In this document: piece by piece, positions 10,601 to 21,036 of the stretch
Numbering within the stretch: the first letter of the stretch is position 1
Layout: each line of letters opens with the position of its first letter
Assembly (NCBI GenBank): GCA_023053575.1
Contig: JAKZAP010000014.1
Location: 14,224,938 to 14,288,937 of the forward strand
Length of the DNA: 64,000 bases
Origin: Branchinecta lynchi
Lineage: Eukaryota > Arthropoda > Branchiopoda > Anostraca > Branchinectidae
Direction: 5' to 3'
Notes under the pieces: model-generated
The model's input: only the letters and a program-made list of their open reading frames with translations
What the model was told of the DNA's origin: nothing
Databases searched by the model: none
Position numbers and translations under genes: made by a program

Positions 10601-13600
10601 AACGAGGGAAAGGGAAGCTCTGCGTGAAAGGTTCGCAAGAGCTTGCAACGTTAGTTCCCTTTTTTTTTATCTGAATTCTCAGTTCTCCATTCTCCATTCT
10701 CGCTTCTAAATTCTCGATCGACTCGATTCTCGTACAAATTACCGTTTTTGCTCCTCTGGCTTCTCCATTTTTGCTTTTGACAAAAACACTAAATTCGCAG
10801 CTCGTCCGCAACCCTGTATACGTGTTTATGCATATTCAACACTTGCACTCTGTTGACCAATCAGGAGGAGAACGGAGAGAGGAGAATCGAGAACTCACCA
10901 TCGGAACAACTTCTTGATTCTGCAGAATCGCGAGATTTCCCCGTTCTCGATTCTGACAAAAACACAAGAAAAGGAGATTTCGCTTCATGGGACAGTCCAA
11001 AAACGCAAATAGGAAGAATTGCGAGGAGAATCGCAAGGAGAATTCGAATCAAAAACGCAACTGTTGCAATAGTTCTCAGTCGGCTCCTTCAAAGTGGTCA
11101 AAAGTGATGAGGGGAAGTAGTAGTTGAGTTCTGTAGGTGAGAAATACATTCTCTAAGGAGCCAGTTCTATTTCATAGGACGAACTGGGCAGTACGGAATC
11201 TAGATCCATGAGCTTCGAAGAACGATTTTTACAAATGCACGAATACAAAGGGGGCACCAATCGCGTTCACCCCTGGCTGTCCTCAATGGTCAACTACGCA
11301 GAGCCAATCAAATTCCAGGGATTTCCAACAGCTGAGGGTAGGAAGTCGAAAATGTCAGCATGAACTTGTTGCTTCAGTACGCATCGCAATTAGGGCATAC
11401 ATCGGATCAACCCCAGTCACATTCCAGTGACTGTTTGTGTATGTATGCATGTGTCTGTGCACGGGAATCCCCAAGAACTAAACCACATGACTAAAAGCAA
11501 TTATCTAAAAAACAAATACTATTCGCATCTTGTCGTGTTTTTTTTTGCAATTCCCATGGTACCTGATACTACGGTTGCTTTGTATTAACGGCAAGTGCCG
11601 AGTGAGGGTTTATAGATGTCACCCCAAAAGAAATGATTGTATAAACTCAGATCACTAAACTTCTTTCCCAGCAATTTGACACAAACCCGAGACTCATATC
11701 TTAGTGCAGATAAAAGTGAAATAACTTTTTCCGATACTACGGTCAATTACCAGGGTCGAGACCGTGGTATCGGATACCGTGGTAACTGGTCAGATAGTAA
11801 CTGTTGACCTTGTAAACAGTAACTTTGATAGTATAATAGTAACAGTAACTTTGACCGCGGTATCAGATACCACGGTAACTGCAAAAACAACTTTAGACTG
11901 CGCTATTACACACTCGAACTTTCATAACAGACAATACAAGGATACGTGGTTTCAACAAACAACACTTGGGATGTAATCTGTTGCAGTTTTGAAAACGTCA
12001 TGCCATAAATGTTATGCATTACAAGCATTGACAGGAAGAGCCGAAGAAGCATCTGCTGACTTTTCCTGTATCATGAAGACGAACAGAAAAGTCAGCAAAT
12101 GCTTTTTTCGGCGGTTCAGGATCACAAAAGATTACATCCCAGGTGTTGTCTGTTTTCAGTTATGCTGTGTTATGTATAGCTAAGAATAATCCTGTAATAA
12201 TTTGGGTCTATACGGGCGTACTTTGTTTACTTAACCTAGCATGACTGTTGTCCGTCCTAGTCGAATGCTTAGCAGGCTGAACTCACAAGCAAAAGATCCC
12301 GGGTTCGAGTCTCGGTGGTGTCTATCGTTTGGTTTGTCGAGAGAGTTTAGTGGCTTCTCCCTGCAAGGCTGTCCACCTAGACAAATCAAGGGAAAGGCAC
12401 GGGAAGCGTCGAATGATTTCCCCCTAATCACGAATCACACCCCCGGGCGATAGTGAAGTATCGGAGACTGGCACCTGCGAAAGTTTGCTTTTTCGGATCC
12501 CAAAACGTAAGTGGAGGGATACCTATGACCTCGCAAAAGTTGTCCGTCTGTGAGCACAACAACTCTCGAAGGGAATGAGAGATTTTGCTGAAACTTGGTG
12601 TGAGGATTCTTTGGGTCAAGTGAAAAGTCGAGTTTGTAGATGGGCTCTGTAGTCCTATATTCATGGGTGGGGTGGGGTGGGGGGTCAGGTTAAGGGGCAA
12701 ACCAAATATTTTTAAACAGCTGATGAGATAGTCGATTAAGGGGTAAAAATACATGCTGAACACGATTATGAAAACTATTTTCAGGCCGGACAAGTAGTTC
12801 GCCGAGAATCAGGCCAAAACTGGAATTTGTGTTGAAAGTAAAAATTTTATTTGAAGCTAATTCGATGTTCGATTTAAGGGTAAGAAGACATGCTGAACAA
12901 TTATGAGAAAATAATTTTCTACCCGGACAAGTAGTTCGCTCGGAATCCGGCTGAAACCGAAAATTATTTTTTATAAATTTTAGTTTTATGTGAAGTTGAT
13001 TAGATGTTCGATATAGGGGTAACGAGATACGCTGAATTCATCTTTGAGCTTAATTTTGTTATGCCGGACAAGCAGTTCATCCCGGATTCGGCCGAAACCG
13101 GAAACTTGGCCGAAATCAGGCAGGAAGTTTCGATCAGTTTCGTCAAAATAGATAATGTTGTCCAATGTTGGTTGTTGTGTTAGTTCCTTTTTGTTGTTGT
13201 TAGAGGAATTAGTGTTTTCCATTTCTTCTTTTTTGCTTTGTCTTTTGTTGTGCTCCATCTGTTTTTTAATTGATGGGTAATAAATGCATTCATTCATTCA
13301 TATGTCTTATATATACACATTTATAAACACACATGCTGAATCCATATCTGAACTTGGGTTTCTCAGATGTTAAGCTATTTGGCCTCAATCTCTTTCTAAA
13401 TTTTAGCAGTATAAATATTCAAGGAGTCTGGCGAAGACTGGATCTGGCGAAGGCAAAACCCAATTGTGTGGGTCGAATATTACATTTCTGGGATCCCGTC
13501 GAAACCGTTGATCTTGTTTTTGCATGAACTTAGGAGCATAGACCAGGTTGATGACCATGATTCACAGTCAGCATGGGCTAAAGGAAAACTTATGATGTGT

Positions 13601-14169
13601 TACGCTTTGAAGATTTATGTGCGTATTTGTTTTTTCGTCAAACAAAATTAGGACTATATTTTAATATTCGAGTATCCAACACTTTTACATAATACGCCTA
13701 TACGCCTTTTCTTTAAATCCTCAGAATGGCTTATCAGTTGTATAATCTATCTGCTGAAGCCTGTTTTTGCGTACATTTCAAAGAATTTCGATCTTCTTTC
13801 AATGTTTTTGGCCAGCGATTAGTCACAGTATGACTCCATTTGTAATGACTTATGTGCACCCATGGGCTGAACAGCTTTGGCAGATACTCGCGATTCATCG
13901 CTGCTCTCTTATCGAGAGCGCTTTAACTCACAGCGCTCAGCAGTCGGGTGTTACCTCTTTGCCATTCCCTGTGCTGATGTAACAGTATTGGACCTTGTTT
14001 TCATAACAATTTATACAGGAAGAAGGGGGAGACCCCGACACAGCCGCGGCTGATGGAGCTGAAGCCCCCGTTGTCCATTCGGGATCGACCACCAGTGTTC
14101 ACCCCTGGCTATCTTCCATGATAAACTATGCTCAGCCAATCAAATTCCAGAGCTTTGAGGCGGCGCAGC
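4521..14169 (+). CDS. PLCB4: phospholipase C beta (PLCB4/norpA type), four internal exons
   Basis: Four exons at 4521-4685, 8360-8548, 11178-11337 and 14019-14169 encode part of a Gq-activated phosphoinositide phospholipase C. This enzyme cleaves PIP2 to diacylglycerol and IP3 at the plasma membrane. Diagnostic strings are [15 protein letters not shown] (end of the X box), [18 protein letters not shown] (the PLCB4-type continuation) and [11 protein letters not shown] (start of the Y box). Splice phases are 0-0, 0-0, 0-1 and 0-1, so the last two exons are alternatives, not consecutive. The PH, EF-hand and early X-box exons must lie left of the window. The Y-box, C2 and C-terminal coiled-coil exons were not recognised to the right. 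Orthology to PLCB4/norpA rests on motif resemblance. Confidence 0.92.
4860..5195. other. intronic AT-rich sequence, nothing recognised
   Basis: This first part of the PLC intron is AT-rich and has no recognisable coding sequence or clear repeat ends. Confidence 0.5.
5195..5890. mobile_element. U-family palindromic element, split by a LINE
   Basis: The left part (about 5195-5400) has AACACTCGGGATATTACGTG. The right part (about 5828-5890) ends GTTATCTGTTATGAAACCTC TGACAGTG. Both match the intact U copy at 25.4-25.7 kb. The LINE 3' end at 5401-5827 interrupts them. Confidence 0.65.
5401..5827 (-). mobile_element. 5'-truncated LINE 3' end with (ATTG)n tail
   Basis: On the minus strand about 70 codons read into a terminal stop at 5613 and end [17 protein letters not shown], the style of ending seen on L2/CR1-like LINE reverse transcriptase ORFs. 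An AT-rich 3' UTR and an ATTG microsatellite tail follow at 5401-5426. It sits inside a U-family element, so it inserted after U. Confidence 0.6.
6047..6090 (+). pseudogene. tRNA-like 5' half
   Basis: GGTAGCTCAGTTGAATAGAG resembles the D-arm/A-box half of a tRNA, with GCTC and GAGC able to pair. No B box follows. Probably a tRNA fossil or SINE head. Confidence 0.35.
6130..6560. other. intronic stretch with short internal duplications
   Basis: No coding sequence. GGTGGCAGCTTCATGATCC and AGGTGGCAGGATCATG are close direct copies at about 6461-6495. Confidence 0.4.
6561..6768. mobile_element. K-family inverted-repeat element, copy 1
   Basis: It shares AACTATTTGCTTACCA, GCTCGGGAGCGTA, ACTACGGATCTC and GTAACGTGATTG, in order, with the copy at 49049-49261. 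It ends GCGTAGTAACTA, the inverse of the TAGTTACTACG start seen in the other copy. Confidence 0.7.
7089..8115 (-). mobile_element. Z-family element F
   Basis: On + it starts AACAAGACCAAAGG and ends GGGATCCC; on its own strand it runs GGGATCCC to CTTGTT. Inside are several units of the CCGGATTCCGG minisatellite, the conserved block AAGTTTCATCGAAATATC and a GACAGACGGAC microsatellite. It is inserted in a Y-type repeat whose relative at 37.4-37.7 kb provides the empty site, a run of seven A. No coding capacity seen. Confidence 0.85.
8360..8548 (+). CDS. PLCB4: PLC beta exon, start of X-Y linker
   Basis: This exon has 63 codons between a TTTCTTTTCAG acceptor and a GTATAG donor, phase 0 at both ends. 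It encodes [20 protein letters not shown], then an acidic, Pro/Ala-rich tail ([12 protein letters not shown]), then PPPEEKK. In the family this acidic X-Y linker is autoinhibitory. Confidence 0.96.
8549..10165. other. PLC intron, mostly unrecognised sequence
   Basis: No exon recognised. At 9620-9870 AATTCAGCA and its inverse TGCTGAATT recur many times in both orientations, suggesting a decayed fold-back repeat. At 9895-10105 a degenerate U-like piece ends AACTTCTAACAGTG. Confidence 0.45.
10169..10554. mobile_element. N-family MITE, copy 1
   Basis: Inverted ends AGTTGTGTTTTTGC and GCAAAAACGCAACT flank a 386-bp body with repeated GATACCATGGTATC palindromes. It is flanked by AAT direct repeats at 10166-10168 and 10555-10557. 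No coding capacity. Confidence 0.85.
10653..11062. mobile_element. J-family MITE, copy 2
   Basis: About 410 bp with TCTGAATTCTCAGTTCTCC at one end and GGAGAATTCGAATC then AAAAACGCAACT at the other. It is flanked by GTT at 10650-10652 and 11063-11065. It shares its outermost bases with the N family, but the interior is different. Confidence 0.7.
11178..11337 (+). CDS. PLCB4: PLC beta alternative exon A, X-Y linker into Y box
   Basis: This exon has 53 codons plus one base; the acceptor ends TTTCATAG, the donor is GTAGGA, and it enters in phase 0 and leaves in phase 1. It encodes [16 protein letters not shown], then [20 protein letters not shown]. The HP-L--M-NYA-P-KFQ core is the start of the PLC beta Y box, and the preceding GGTN region resembles the PLCB4 linker. 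It shares 18 of 24 core residues with the exon at 14019. Splicing A directly to that exon would shift the frame to a stop. Confidence 0.92.
11540..11895. mobile_element. degenerate N-family MITE
   Basis: It retains CCATGGTACCTGATACTACG on the left, GATACCACGGTAACTGC on the right, and the internal CACTAAACTTCTTTC block seen in intact N copies. The ends are too decayed to set. Confidence 0.6.
11905..12180. mobile_element. U-family palindromic element, copy 3
   Basis: It contains TTTCATAACAGACAATAC near the left end, the inward palindrome around CATCTGCTGACTTTTCC and GAAAAGTCAGCAAATGC, and a GTTGTCTGTTTTCAG right arm. Non-coding. Confidence 0.6.
12241..12320 (+). ncRNA. tRNA-derived SINE head or tRNA pseudogene
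   Basis: GGGTTCGAGTCTC at 12301-12313 is a good RNA polymerase III B box with a five-pair T stem. ACTCACAAGC upstream resembles a Val(CAC) anticodon region, but the anticodon and acceptor stems do not pair. The unique-looking tail continues to about 12490, where a Z element begins. Confidence 0.5.
12494..13518 (+). mobile_element. Z-family element E, degenerate, with LINE tail inside
   Basis: It starts GGATCCCAAAACGTAAGTGG and ends GATCTTGTT after GGGATCCC. The GTCCGTC microsatellite is reduced to one copy. Three CCGGAAA-type minisatellite units are visible. A LINE 3' end with an ATTC tail lies at about 13140-13302. Confidence 0.75.
13140..13302 (+). mobile_element. LINE 3' end with (ATTC)n tail
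   Basis: It ends TGATGGGTAATAAATGCATT followed by the ATTC repeat, typical of CR1/L2-like tails. A similar tail ends at 54147. It lies inside Z element E. Confidence 0.55.
14019..14169 (+). CDS. PLCB4: PLC beta alternative exon B, X-Y linker into Y box
   Basis: This exon has 50 codons plus one base; the acceptor ends TTTATACAG, the donor is GTGAGT, and it enters in phase 0 and leaves in phase 1, exactly as exon A. It encodes an acidic, Ala-rich start ([17 protein letters not shown]), then [20 protein letters not shown]. The core is conserved with exon A, while the linker half is entirely different and shorter. It is the only other Y-box start seen in the window, so it is a duplicated, probably mutually exclusive exon and not a separate gene. 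Confidence 0.92.
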
Positions 14170-14184
14170 GTGAGTAGTGTGGAG

Positions 14185-14525
14185 TGAACCCCCTCCCCTA
14201 TTCGGGTCAAGTTTACCCATTCTTTGGACAGAGGGTCAACCGACTTTTGTAGTAACCTACCCTATCTATAGTAGATAAAATTGAGTGGCGCAGCTTTAGT
14301 ATTGTGTATTGGTCCATGAGCCCCCCCCCCCGTTAAGATGCCGTTTAATTTCTTCGTCCCTCAAATGAGAATTTTATCGACGTCATTAAACCCCCTCCCC
14401 CTATGGTCAAGCTTACCCATTCTGTTGACAAAGGGTCAACAAACGTTTCTAGTAACCTACCCTGTCTATAGTAAATTAAACTGAGGTGGCGCAGCTTTAG
14501 AATCGTGGATTGGTTCATGACCCCG
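14185..14525 (+). repeat. two tandem copies of a ~190-bp unit ending at the gap
   Basis: AACCCCCTCCCC then CAAGTTTACCCATTCT, AGTAACCTACCCT and GGCGCAGCTTTAG occur in the same order at about 14188 and 14390. The second copy runs into the Ns, so the true number of copies is probably larger. Confidence 0.8.
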
Positions 14526-14625
14526 NNNNNNNNNNNNNNNNNNNNNNNNNNNNNNNNNNNNNNNNNNNNNNNNNNNNNNNNNNNNNNNNNNNNNNNNNNN
14601 NNNNNNNNNNNNNNNNNNNNNNNNN
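14526..14625. other. assembly gap (100 N)
   Basis: Exactly 100 unknown bases, the usual placeholder for a gap of unknown length. It lies just 3' of PLC beta exon B. Confidence 0.99.
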
Positions 14626-14838
14626 TTGTTATCCCTTGCCTTTACCTCTCTGGCATTTCGGCGATCCAAATCTTAGGAGCTGGGATATCATGGCAGGAAA
14701 TTCAACAACTCCAGCAACGCTTGATAGAAAAGGATATATTTGAGATGTCACCAATAAGTCAAGCCGCAGATGCAGTTTACCTGATTGTTCTAGTTTGTCA
14801 TCAGAAGGTCCATGTTTTAAGTGCCTACTCAAAGTTTT

Positions 14839-17682
14839 TATGGCACTTGAGCTTACTCAAGTGCCATATAGCGATTGTTATTTCTGTCCGTCAGTCGGTC
14901 TGTCGGTCTGTCGGTCCCGGTTTTGCTAGTTCGGGCACTTCCAGATAAGCTAGGACGATGAAACTTGGCAAGCATATCAGGAACTGGACCAGATTAAATT
15001 AGAAATTGTCGCTTCCTCGATCCGACCATCTGGAGGGGAGTGGAGGGAGGGGGAATCCGGAAAAAATAGGAAAAATGAGATATTTTTAGCTTACGAACGG
15101 GTGATCGGATCTTAATGAAACTTAATACATTGAAGGACTTCGTGTCTCAGACCCTCCATTTTAAATCCAGACCGGATCCGGTGACACTGGGGGGAGTTAG
15201 AGGGGGAAACCGGAAATCTTGGAAAACACTTAGAGTGGAGGGATCCGAATGAAACTTGGTGGAAAGTACAAGCAAAAGTCCTAGATACGTGACTGATATA
15301 ACCGGAACGGATCCGCTCACTTTGGGGGAGTTGGGGGGGGGGGAGAAGTCCGAATTTGTAGTGATCCCGCGAGTTCCGTGCTTCCTGATGTGCTGGGACG
15401 ATGGAAATTGACAGGCATGTCTGGGACCCGACCAGCTTAAATAGGAAATCATCAATTCCCCGATTCGACCATCTGGGGGGGGGGGAGTGGAGGGAGGGTG
15501 AAGCCAAAATTTGAGGTATTTTTAGCTTGCGAACGGGTGATCGGATCTTGATGAAAATTGATATTTAGGATGACCTCGTGTCTCAGACACCTCACTTTAA
15601 ATCCGGGCCGGATCCGATGACACTGGGGGGAGTTGGAGGAGGGAACCGGAAATTTTGAGAAACGCTTAAAGTGGAGGGATCGGGATGAAACTTGGTGGGA
15701 AAAACAAGCGCAGGTCCTAGACACGTCATTGACATAACCGGACCGGATCAGGGCACTGTGGGGGAGTTGGGATGGGGGTCCGGATTTCTAGCGATCCCGC
15801 GAGTTCGGCATACTTCCTGGTGTCCTAGGGCGATGAAACTTGGCAGGTATGTCAAGGATCCGAACAGATTGACTTGAGAACAGCCGTTTCCCCGACCCGA
15901 CCATCGTGGGGGGAGTGGGTGGATGGGGAGTCCGGAATCTAGTGGCGTGCATAACTTTTGAACGGGTGATCGGATCTTGATGAAAATTGATATTTAGGAT
16001 GACCTTGTGTCTCAGACACCTCACTTTAAATCCGGGCCGGATCCGATGACACTGGGGGGAGTTGGAGGAGGTAACCGGAAATTTTGAGAAACGCTTAAAG
16101 TGGAGGGATCGGGATGAAACTTGGTGGGAAAAACAAGCACAGGTCCTAGACACGTCATTGACATAACCGGACCGGATCCGATGACACTGGGAGGAGTTGG
16201 AGGAGGGAACCGGAAATTTTAAGAAACGCTTAAAGTGGAGGGATCGGGATGAAACTTGGTGGGAAAAACAAGCACAGGTCCTCGAAACGTCATTGACATA
16301 ACCGGACCGGATCAGTTCACTGTGGGGGAGTTGGGGTGGGGGTCCGGATTTCTAGCGATCCCGCGAGTTCGGCATACTTCCTGATGTCCTAGGGCGATGA
16401 AACTTGGCAAGTATGTCAGGGATCCGAACAGATTGATTTGAGAACAGCCGTTTCCCCGACCCGACCATCGTGGGGGGAGTGGGTGGATGGGGAGTCCGGA
16501 ATCTAGTGGCGTGCATAACTTTTGAACGGGTGATCGGATTTGAATGAAACTTGTCTGGTGAGCTATCGACTCGGACGTTCAGTGTCACGACCGAGTCGGG
16601 TCCGATACCTGTGGGGATGGGGGGGGGGGTGGAAAACTCAAGAAACTCTAAAAGTAGAGGGATTGGGACGAAACTTAATGGATGGAACAAGCATTAGGCC
16701 TAGATGAAATTGACGGAGCCAGATGGTTTCGGGGCTCTGTGGGGGGAGTTGGAGGGGGTTTCCTGGAATTCCGGTAGTCGTGAGTTAGAATAGTTCCAGA
16801 TGTAAAACGACAATGAAACTTTGCAGGCATATTAGCGACCTGAATTATCTTGACTTAAAAACCTGACACAACATACCCCCGGAAACTTCCGTTCCTAGAT
16901 CCGAGCATTTTTGGGGGAGCAAGAGAAGAGAAGTATGGACTTCTATAAATTGCGAACGAGTGGTCTGATTCGAGTGAAACTTCATGGGTGATACGAATCG
17001 ATGGCCTCGACATGTAAAACATACGTTCGAACCATATGCGACCACGATTAGGGGAATTGGGGGTGGGGGGACTTTTGACATGCACAAAAACCAAACGGAT
17101 GGACCGAATGAGATGCAATTCGACAGTGCCGAGTTTATGCGGCCTAGATTTGTTATTTGGCGTCTGGGCCGGATTCGGCCAAGGTAGGGGGGGGGGGGGG
17201 TACTGGAAACTTGCAGATAGGCTATGCTCCAATTTCAGTCAAACTTGATGAGGGAATTAAGAGATTGGGCCCGAACCGGCTCCGACAACGTTGGTGGGAA
17301 GGGGGGGGGTACCGGAACTTTCCAAAAATGCTCAGATTCGAGTGAAACTTGGTAGATGGTATAAACGAAGATGCTTTAGGTGGTCGATTTTTTTTTATTC
17401 CGAACCAGATTCGGTCACGGTGGGTGGAAATAGAGTGAGTACCGGAAATCGTGTAGCACGTCTAGGGATCAGACAAATGGATTTATTGGGATGAAAGTTT
17501 GAACAGTCATGTGCATTTGCAATCGAGACGATGCCGGAACTGCTCAGAAATTAGTGAAACTAAATATCCTATTTCTATTTCCGAACCGCCTTTTTGGATG
17601 GCGGGTGAATTTTGTGACGTAATCATCTACTTTCTTGTACAGCCTACTCGTACAAGTGCCATATGAGCTCGTAGCTCTTGTT
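14839..17682 (+). mobile_element. X-family element 1 (about 2.8 kb, non-coding)
   Basis: It starts with a 13-bp-arm hairpin, TATGGCACTTGAG and CTCAAGTGCCATA, preceded by a T run. Then come GTCCGTCAGTCGGTCTG microsatellite repeats, GACGATGAAACTTGGC and a long series of roughly 150-300-bp units rich in GGGGGG, GAACGGGTGATCGGATC and AAACCGGA. It ends AAGTGCCATATGAGCTCG TAGCTCTTGTT, with a short GAGCT/AGCTC hairpin just before the end. Several chance open frames exist; none is protein-like. Confidence 0.85.
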
Positions 17683-17969
17683 ATTTGTGGAATAGTGTTG
17701 TAATGCTTGTTTAACTTGCTTTATAAAATGTACCAGAATATGCAATAAGTTTATAAAAAATAACATAGCTACACAAATCATTCAAAAACAAATAGCCTGT
17801 TCGAATCTGAATTAGACAAGCTGATGTATGCATAAAATAAAGATCTACTAAGTGGTATAAGAAACATCACTTTTATCTTTGTCCAAGCTTGTAAATTGAG
17901 CATGTACTGACCCAAAATATTACGCTTTGAAATATCACAGAGAGGAAACAGCTGAAAAAGCTGCTGATC

Positions 17970-18300
17970 TAGGGGGTAAGCATTGTTCCTAGGTTGTTAC
18001 AGAGTGGGATTGGGGTAGTATGATGTGCCCATTGAACTTTAATAGGAGGAGGGAAGCTTCGTAACCATTGTATTTCTGCCCTAGCATAATGCGGCACGCT
18101 CTGATTTTGCAGCGATTCAATCTCTTCCTTATGTTGTATGCTTCTTTGCACAAATAGTCCCCAAACTGGGCAGGCATACTCCAGTAGCCGTCACACGTAT
18201 GTCACATAAGCTAACTTCAAAGATTCGACACCGAATCCAAATCGCTTCATTGTCGTGATGGACTGGAGTGCAGCGTTCCCTTTCTTCACGAGGTTGCAAA
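17970..18300 (-). pseudogene. decayed LINE reverse transcriptase C-terminal fragment
   Basis: The minus strand reads KLAYVTYV, a stop, RLLEYACPVWG, then after a frameshift RACRIMLGQKY. LEYACPVW and the R-RI-LG string are hallmarks of the region after the catalytic core in L2/CR1/Jockey-type LINEs. At least one stop and one frameshift make it dead. 17700-17970 shows nothing else. Confidence 0.75.
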
Positions 18301-18309
18301 CAAAGTTAT

Positions 18310-18790
18310 CTTATATGACAGATTTAGGGGTAAGAAGAGACGCTGAACCTGTATATGACAATCATTTGTATCCGGACATATAGTTCGTCCGGGATCCGGC
18401 TGAAACCGGTAAATTTATTGTAAGTTAAAGTTTTATTTGAAGTTGATTAGATGTTCTTTATAGGAGATACGCTGAATTCGTTTCTGAACTTTATTTTTTT
18501 GCTGGACAAGTAGTTCGCTCGGATTTGGCCGAACCCGGAAATTTGCGAAAGTATAAAACAGGAAGTTTCTATCAGTATCTTCATAATAGCTACAGCTTTA
18601 GTTCATGTAAAGTTATTTTGTTTTGTATGTATTTTCTTGTATATGGCCTATCGCTTTCAATACAATTATATTATATAGAGGTAACTCTGAACTTGGTTGT
18701 CTCCGATGACTGGATCTGGCGAAGACAAGACCCAATTGTCTAGATCAAATATTACATTTTTGGGATCCCATCTAAACCTTTGGTCTTGTT
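18310..18790 (+). mobile_element. Z-family element G, 5'-truncated
   Basis: Two minisatellite units (GGATCCGGCTGAAACCGG, GGATTTGGCCGAACCCGG) lead to the standard Z end: GGGATCCCATCTAAACC and then GGTCTTGTT at 18790. The start and microsatellite are missing. Confidence 0.75.
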
Positions 18791-20020
18791 ATGGAGAGAG
18801 TTCTCCTCAGCAGATCTCTAATCTCACATCGGAATTGCCAATCTCATTTCTTCGCAGTCCGCAAAAAAAAAAAAAAGCAGCCAAAAAGCAATGAGGAGTT
18901 GCTTTGGTGAGTTTTTCTTGGCGCAAAAAATGAACCAAGACCTGGGAAGATAGGTTAAAAAAAAAACACGCGACTATTATTAGGAGAGCTGGGAAGGGAA
19001 TTAGGGGGATGTTACTCCTTATCTGAAAACTCCTCGCAGAACCAGGGGGTGGTCCATCCACTGGACCACCCCCCTGGTGGGGATGGACCCCCTGTTGGTC
19101 CATCCACACCAAATATACTTTGTATCAGCCTCAATGATCACGACAGTGATATGCCCTCAGAACCGCGAGTGGACTTTAAAAAGCATTGTTTATTTGACAA
19201 ATGGTTGAGTGGGATACACACGCATGTTGACAAACAGTACTTTTCCTAGCTGGCTTACGTAATAAATATGCTTGTTCTAGCACCGTTTTACTCGTATAAA
19301 GGTATCTTCAAACTGTACTAGACCAAACTTTCTATGTCATGCAGCACAGCATATTATGTCAAAGTTTTGGTAAATCCACTTCGACACTGACATAAAACTC
19401 AGTGGCACCATCTACACTGCGACTGGCAACTTGAGCTAAACTTCGTAGCGATTAAAGCTTATAATATACTTCTCGGCATTTGTAAGCAGTGGTTTTGGCG
19501 GTGAATTCAAATTTCCCAGTCGTCAGATCTCAGCGTCAGTACACAGTCGCATTAATCACAATACTATAGCGGCTGTTTGATTAGAAGAGTTGAGCTAAGG
19601 CAAAAATTACAGCCCAAAGTGAAGGGAGAAGAAGCGAACTCTCCGATTTCCCTTTTAATTGGTCCTTTAATTCCTTTACTTTGTCTGTGATTCTCTCAGT
19701 CAGCTTCTTCTTCGTTGGCGGTTCAGGCTCCGCTGAAGGTCGCATCGACATGCAGTTGCCGCCAGCTAGTAAGCAAATGACTAAGGTTAGTTTTCAAATT
19801 CCCAACAGATGTCAAAACCTATTTTCTTCGTATTGTGGTATATTGAAGTTACGGCGATAAGAACTGTTTTTCCACTTACACGCCAAACCTAGCCCGTGGT
19901 CAACAGCAATGAAACGCCGGACTTCTGTTCTTCCACACACAATCCAGTGAATATTCAGGATTCGGACCTAATAAACATTCGCAGGGCTTTTCGACACAAA
20001 TTCTGATCCGGTTGCAGACC
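18791..20020. other. gene-free interval with a GC-rich hairpin
   Basis: No exon recognised. At 19042-19110 GGTGGTCCATCCACTGGACC ACCCCC and GGTGGGGATGGACC form overlapping inverted repeats able to fold on themselves. The rest shows nothing identifiable. Confidence 0.4.
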
Positions 20021-20029
20021 TCTCATGTG

Positions 20030-20480
20030 ACTGCAAACATTGGATGCAAAACTGATGTGGATCAGAGATCGATCGCAACGGAGTCGCTTCGTTCGGATCA
20101 GAAATGCACAGCAAATACTCTATACGGCAAAGTCCGAAACACGCCAGTGAACCTCGGGAAGAACAGGAAACGTCACTCAAACGAACCCTCTAATTTGATT
20201 CAAATCCTATGTAAATCAATCAACATCGTTTGTTCTCTTGACGGTTCTAGCTCTTCGGTAGGCACACGGCGATTCGTCATCGGCACGTAGAGTAACTGAA
20301 ATGACGAAGTCCGAAACACGCCAGTGAAGCTCGGGAAGAACGAAAAACGTCGTCCAAACGAATCCTCAAAACTGACTCAAATCCTGTGTAAACCAATAAA
20401 CAACGTTTGTCAGGTTGTGGCGACCTTTCTGGCTCTACGCAAGGCACACGACCATTCTTCATCGGCGAGTTAGTCATCAA
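20030..20480. repeat. W-type repeat, two adjacent copies
   Basis: AAGTCCGAAACACGCCAGTGAA followed by CTCGGGAAGAAC occurs at about 20130 and 20308, each followed by ACTCAAATCC and TGTAAA. Related single copies lie at 22.75 and 41.2 kb. Confidence 0.65.
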
Positions 20481-20662
20481 GAGTATCAGAAGTACGACTG
20501 GAGACATTTTTATGGTTTTCTCTGGTTTTGGTTTGGTTTTCCCTGTTCTCACACCCCCAGTGGCGACTTCCGTTGTCTACTGACCTTTTAAATCACACTC
20601 TTTACAAGATCTGAATCACTTTATTTGAATTTCCTCATCGGTTTCCTGGGTTTCCAGACAAT

Positions 20663-21036
20663 AGTTGCATTTTTGCTGATACCATGGTATCTGTTACCAC
20701 GGTACCTGGATTAGCAATTAGTCGTTTTTGCAGTTTTCGTAGTATCTGATATAAGGTGCTTGCAAAAACGACTATTGCCGAAATTGTACTTTTCGAAGTC
20801 ATCCCGAAAGAAAAACAGATATCCAGTTACATCACTAAGTGCTAAACTTCTTTCTCACCAATCTGACAAAATTTGATGAAAGTGATATGACTTCTTAGAT
20901 ACCACGACCAGTTAACACGGTCGGACCGTAGTATCTGAATATCTGATACCACGATAACTGGCCAGATACCACGATAACTGCAAAAACGACTTTAGACCGT
21001 GGTATGAGATACCATGGTATCGGCAAAAACGCAACT
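20663..21036. mobile_element. N-family MITE, copy 2
   Basis: Ends AGTTGCATTTTTGC and GCAAAAACGCAACT; AAT duplicated at 20660-20662 and 21037-21039; the body carries GATACCATGGTATC palindromes. 374 bp. Confidence 0.85.

Noticed and set aside
15112..17494. Many 60-130-codon open frames in X element 1
   Set aside because: They occur on both strands in several frames of a low-stop, G-rich repeat and are not conserved as protein between X copies.
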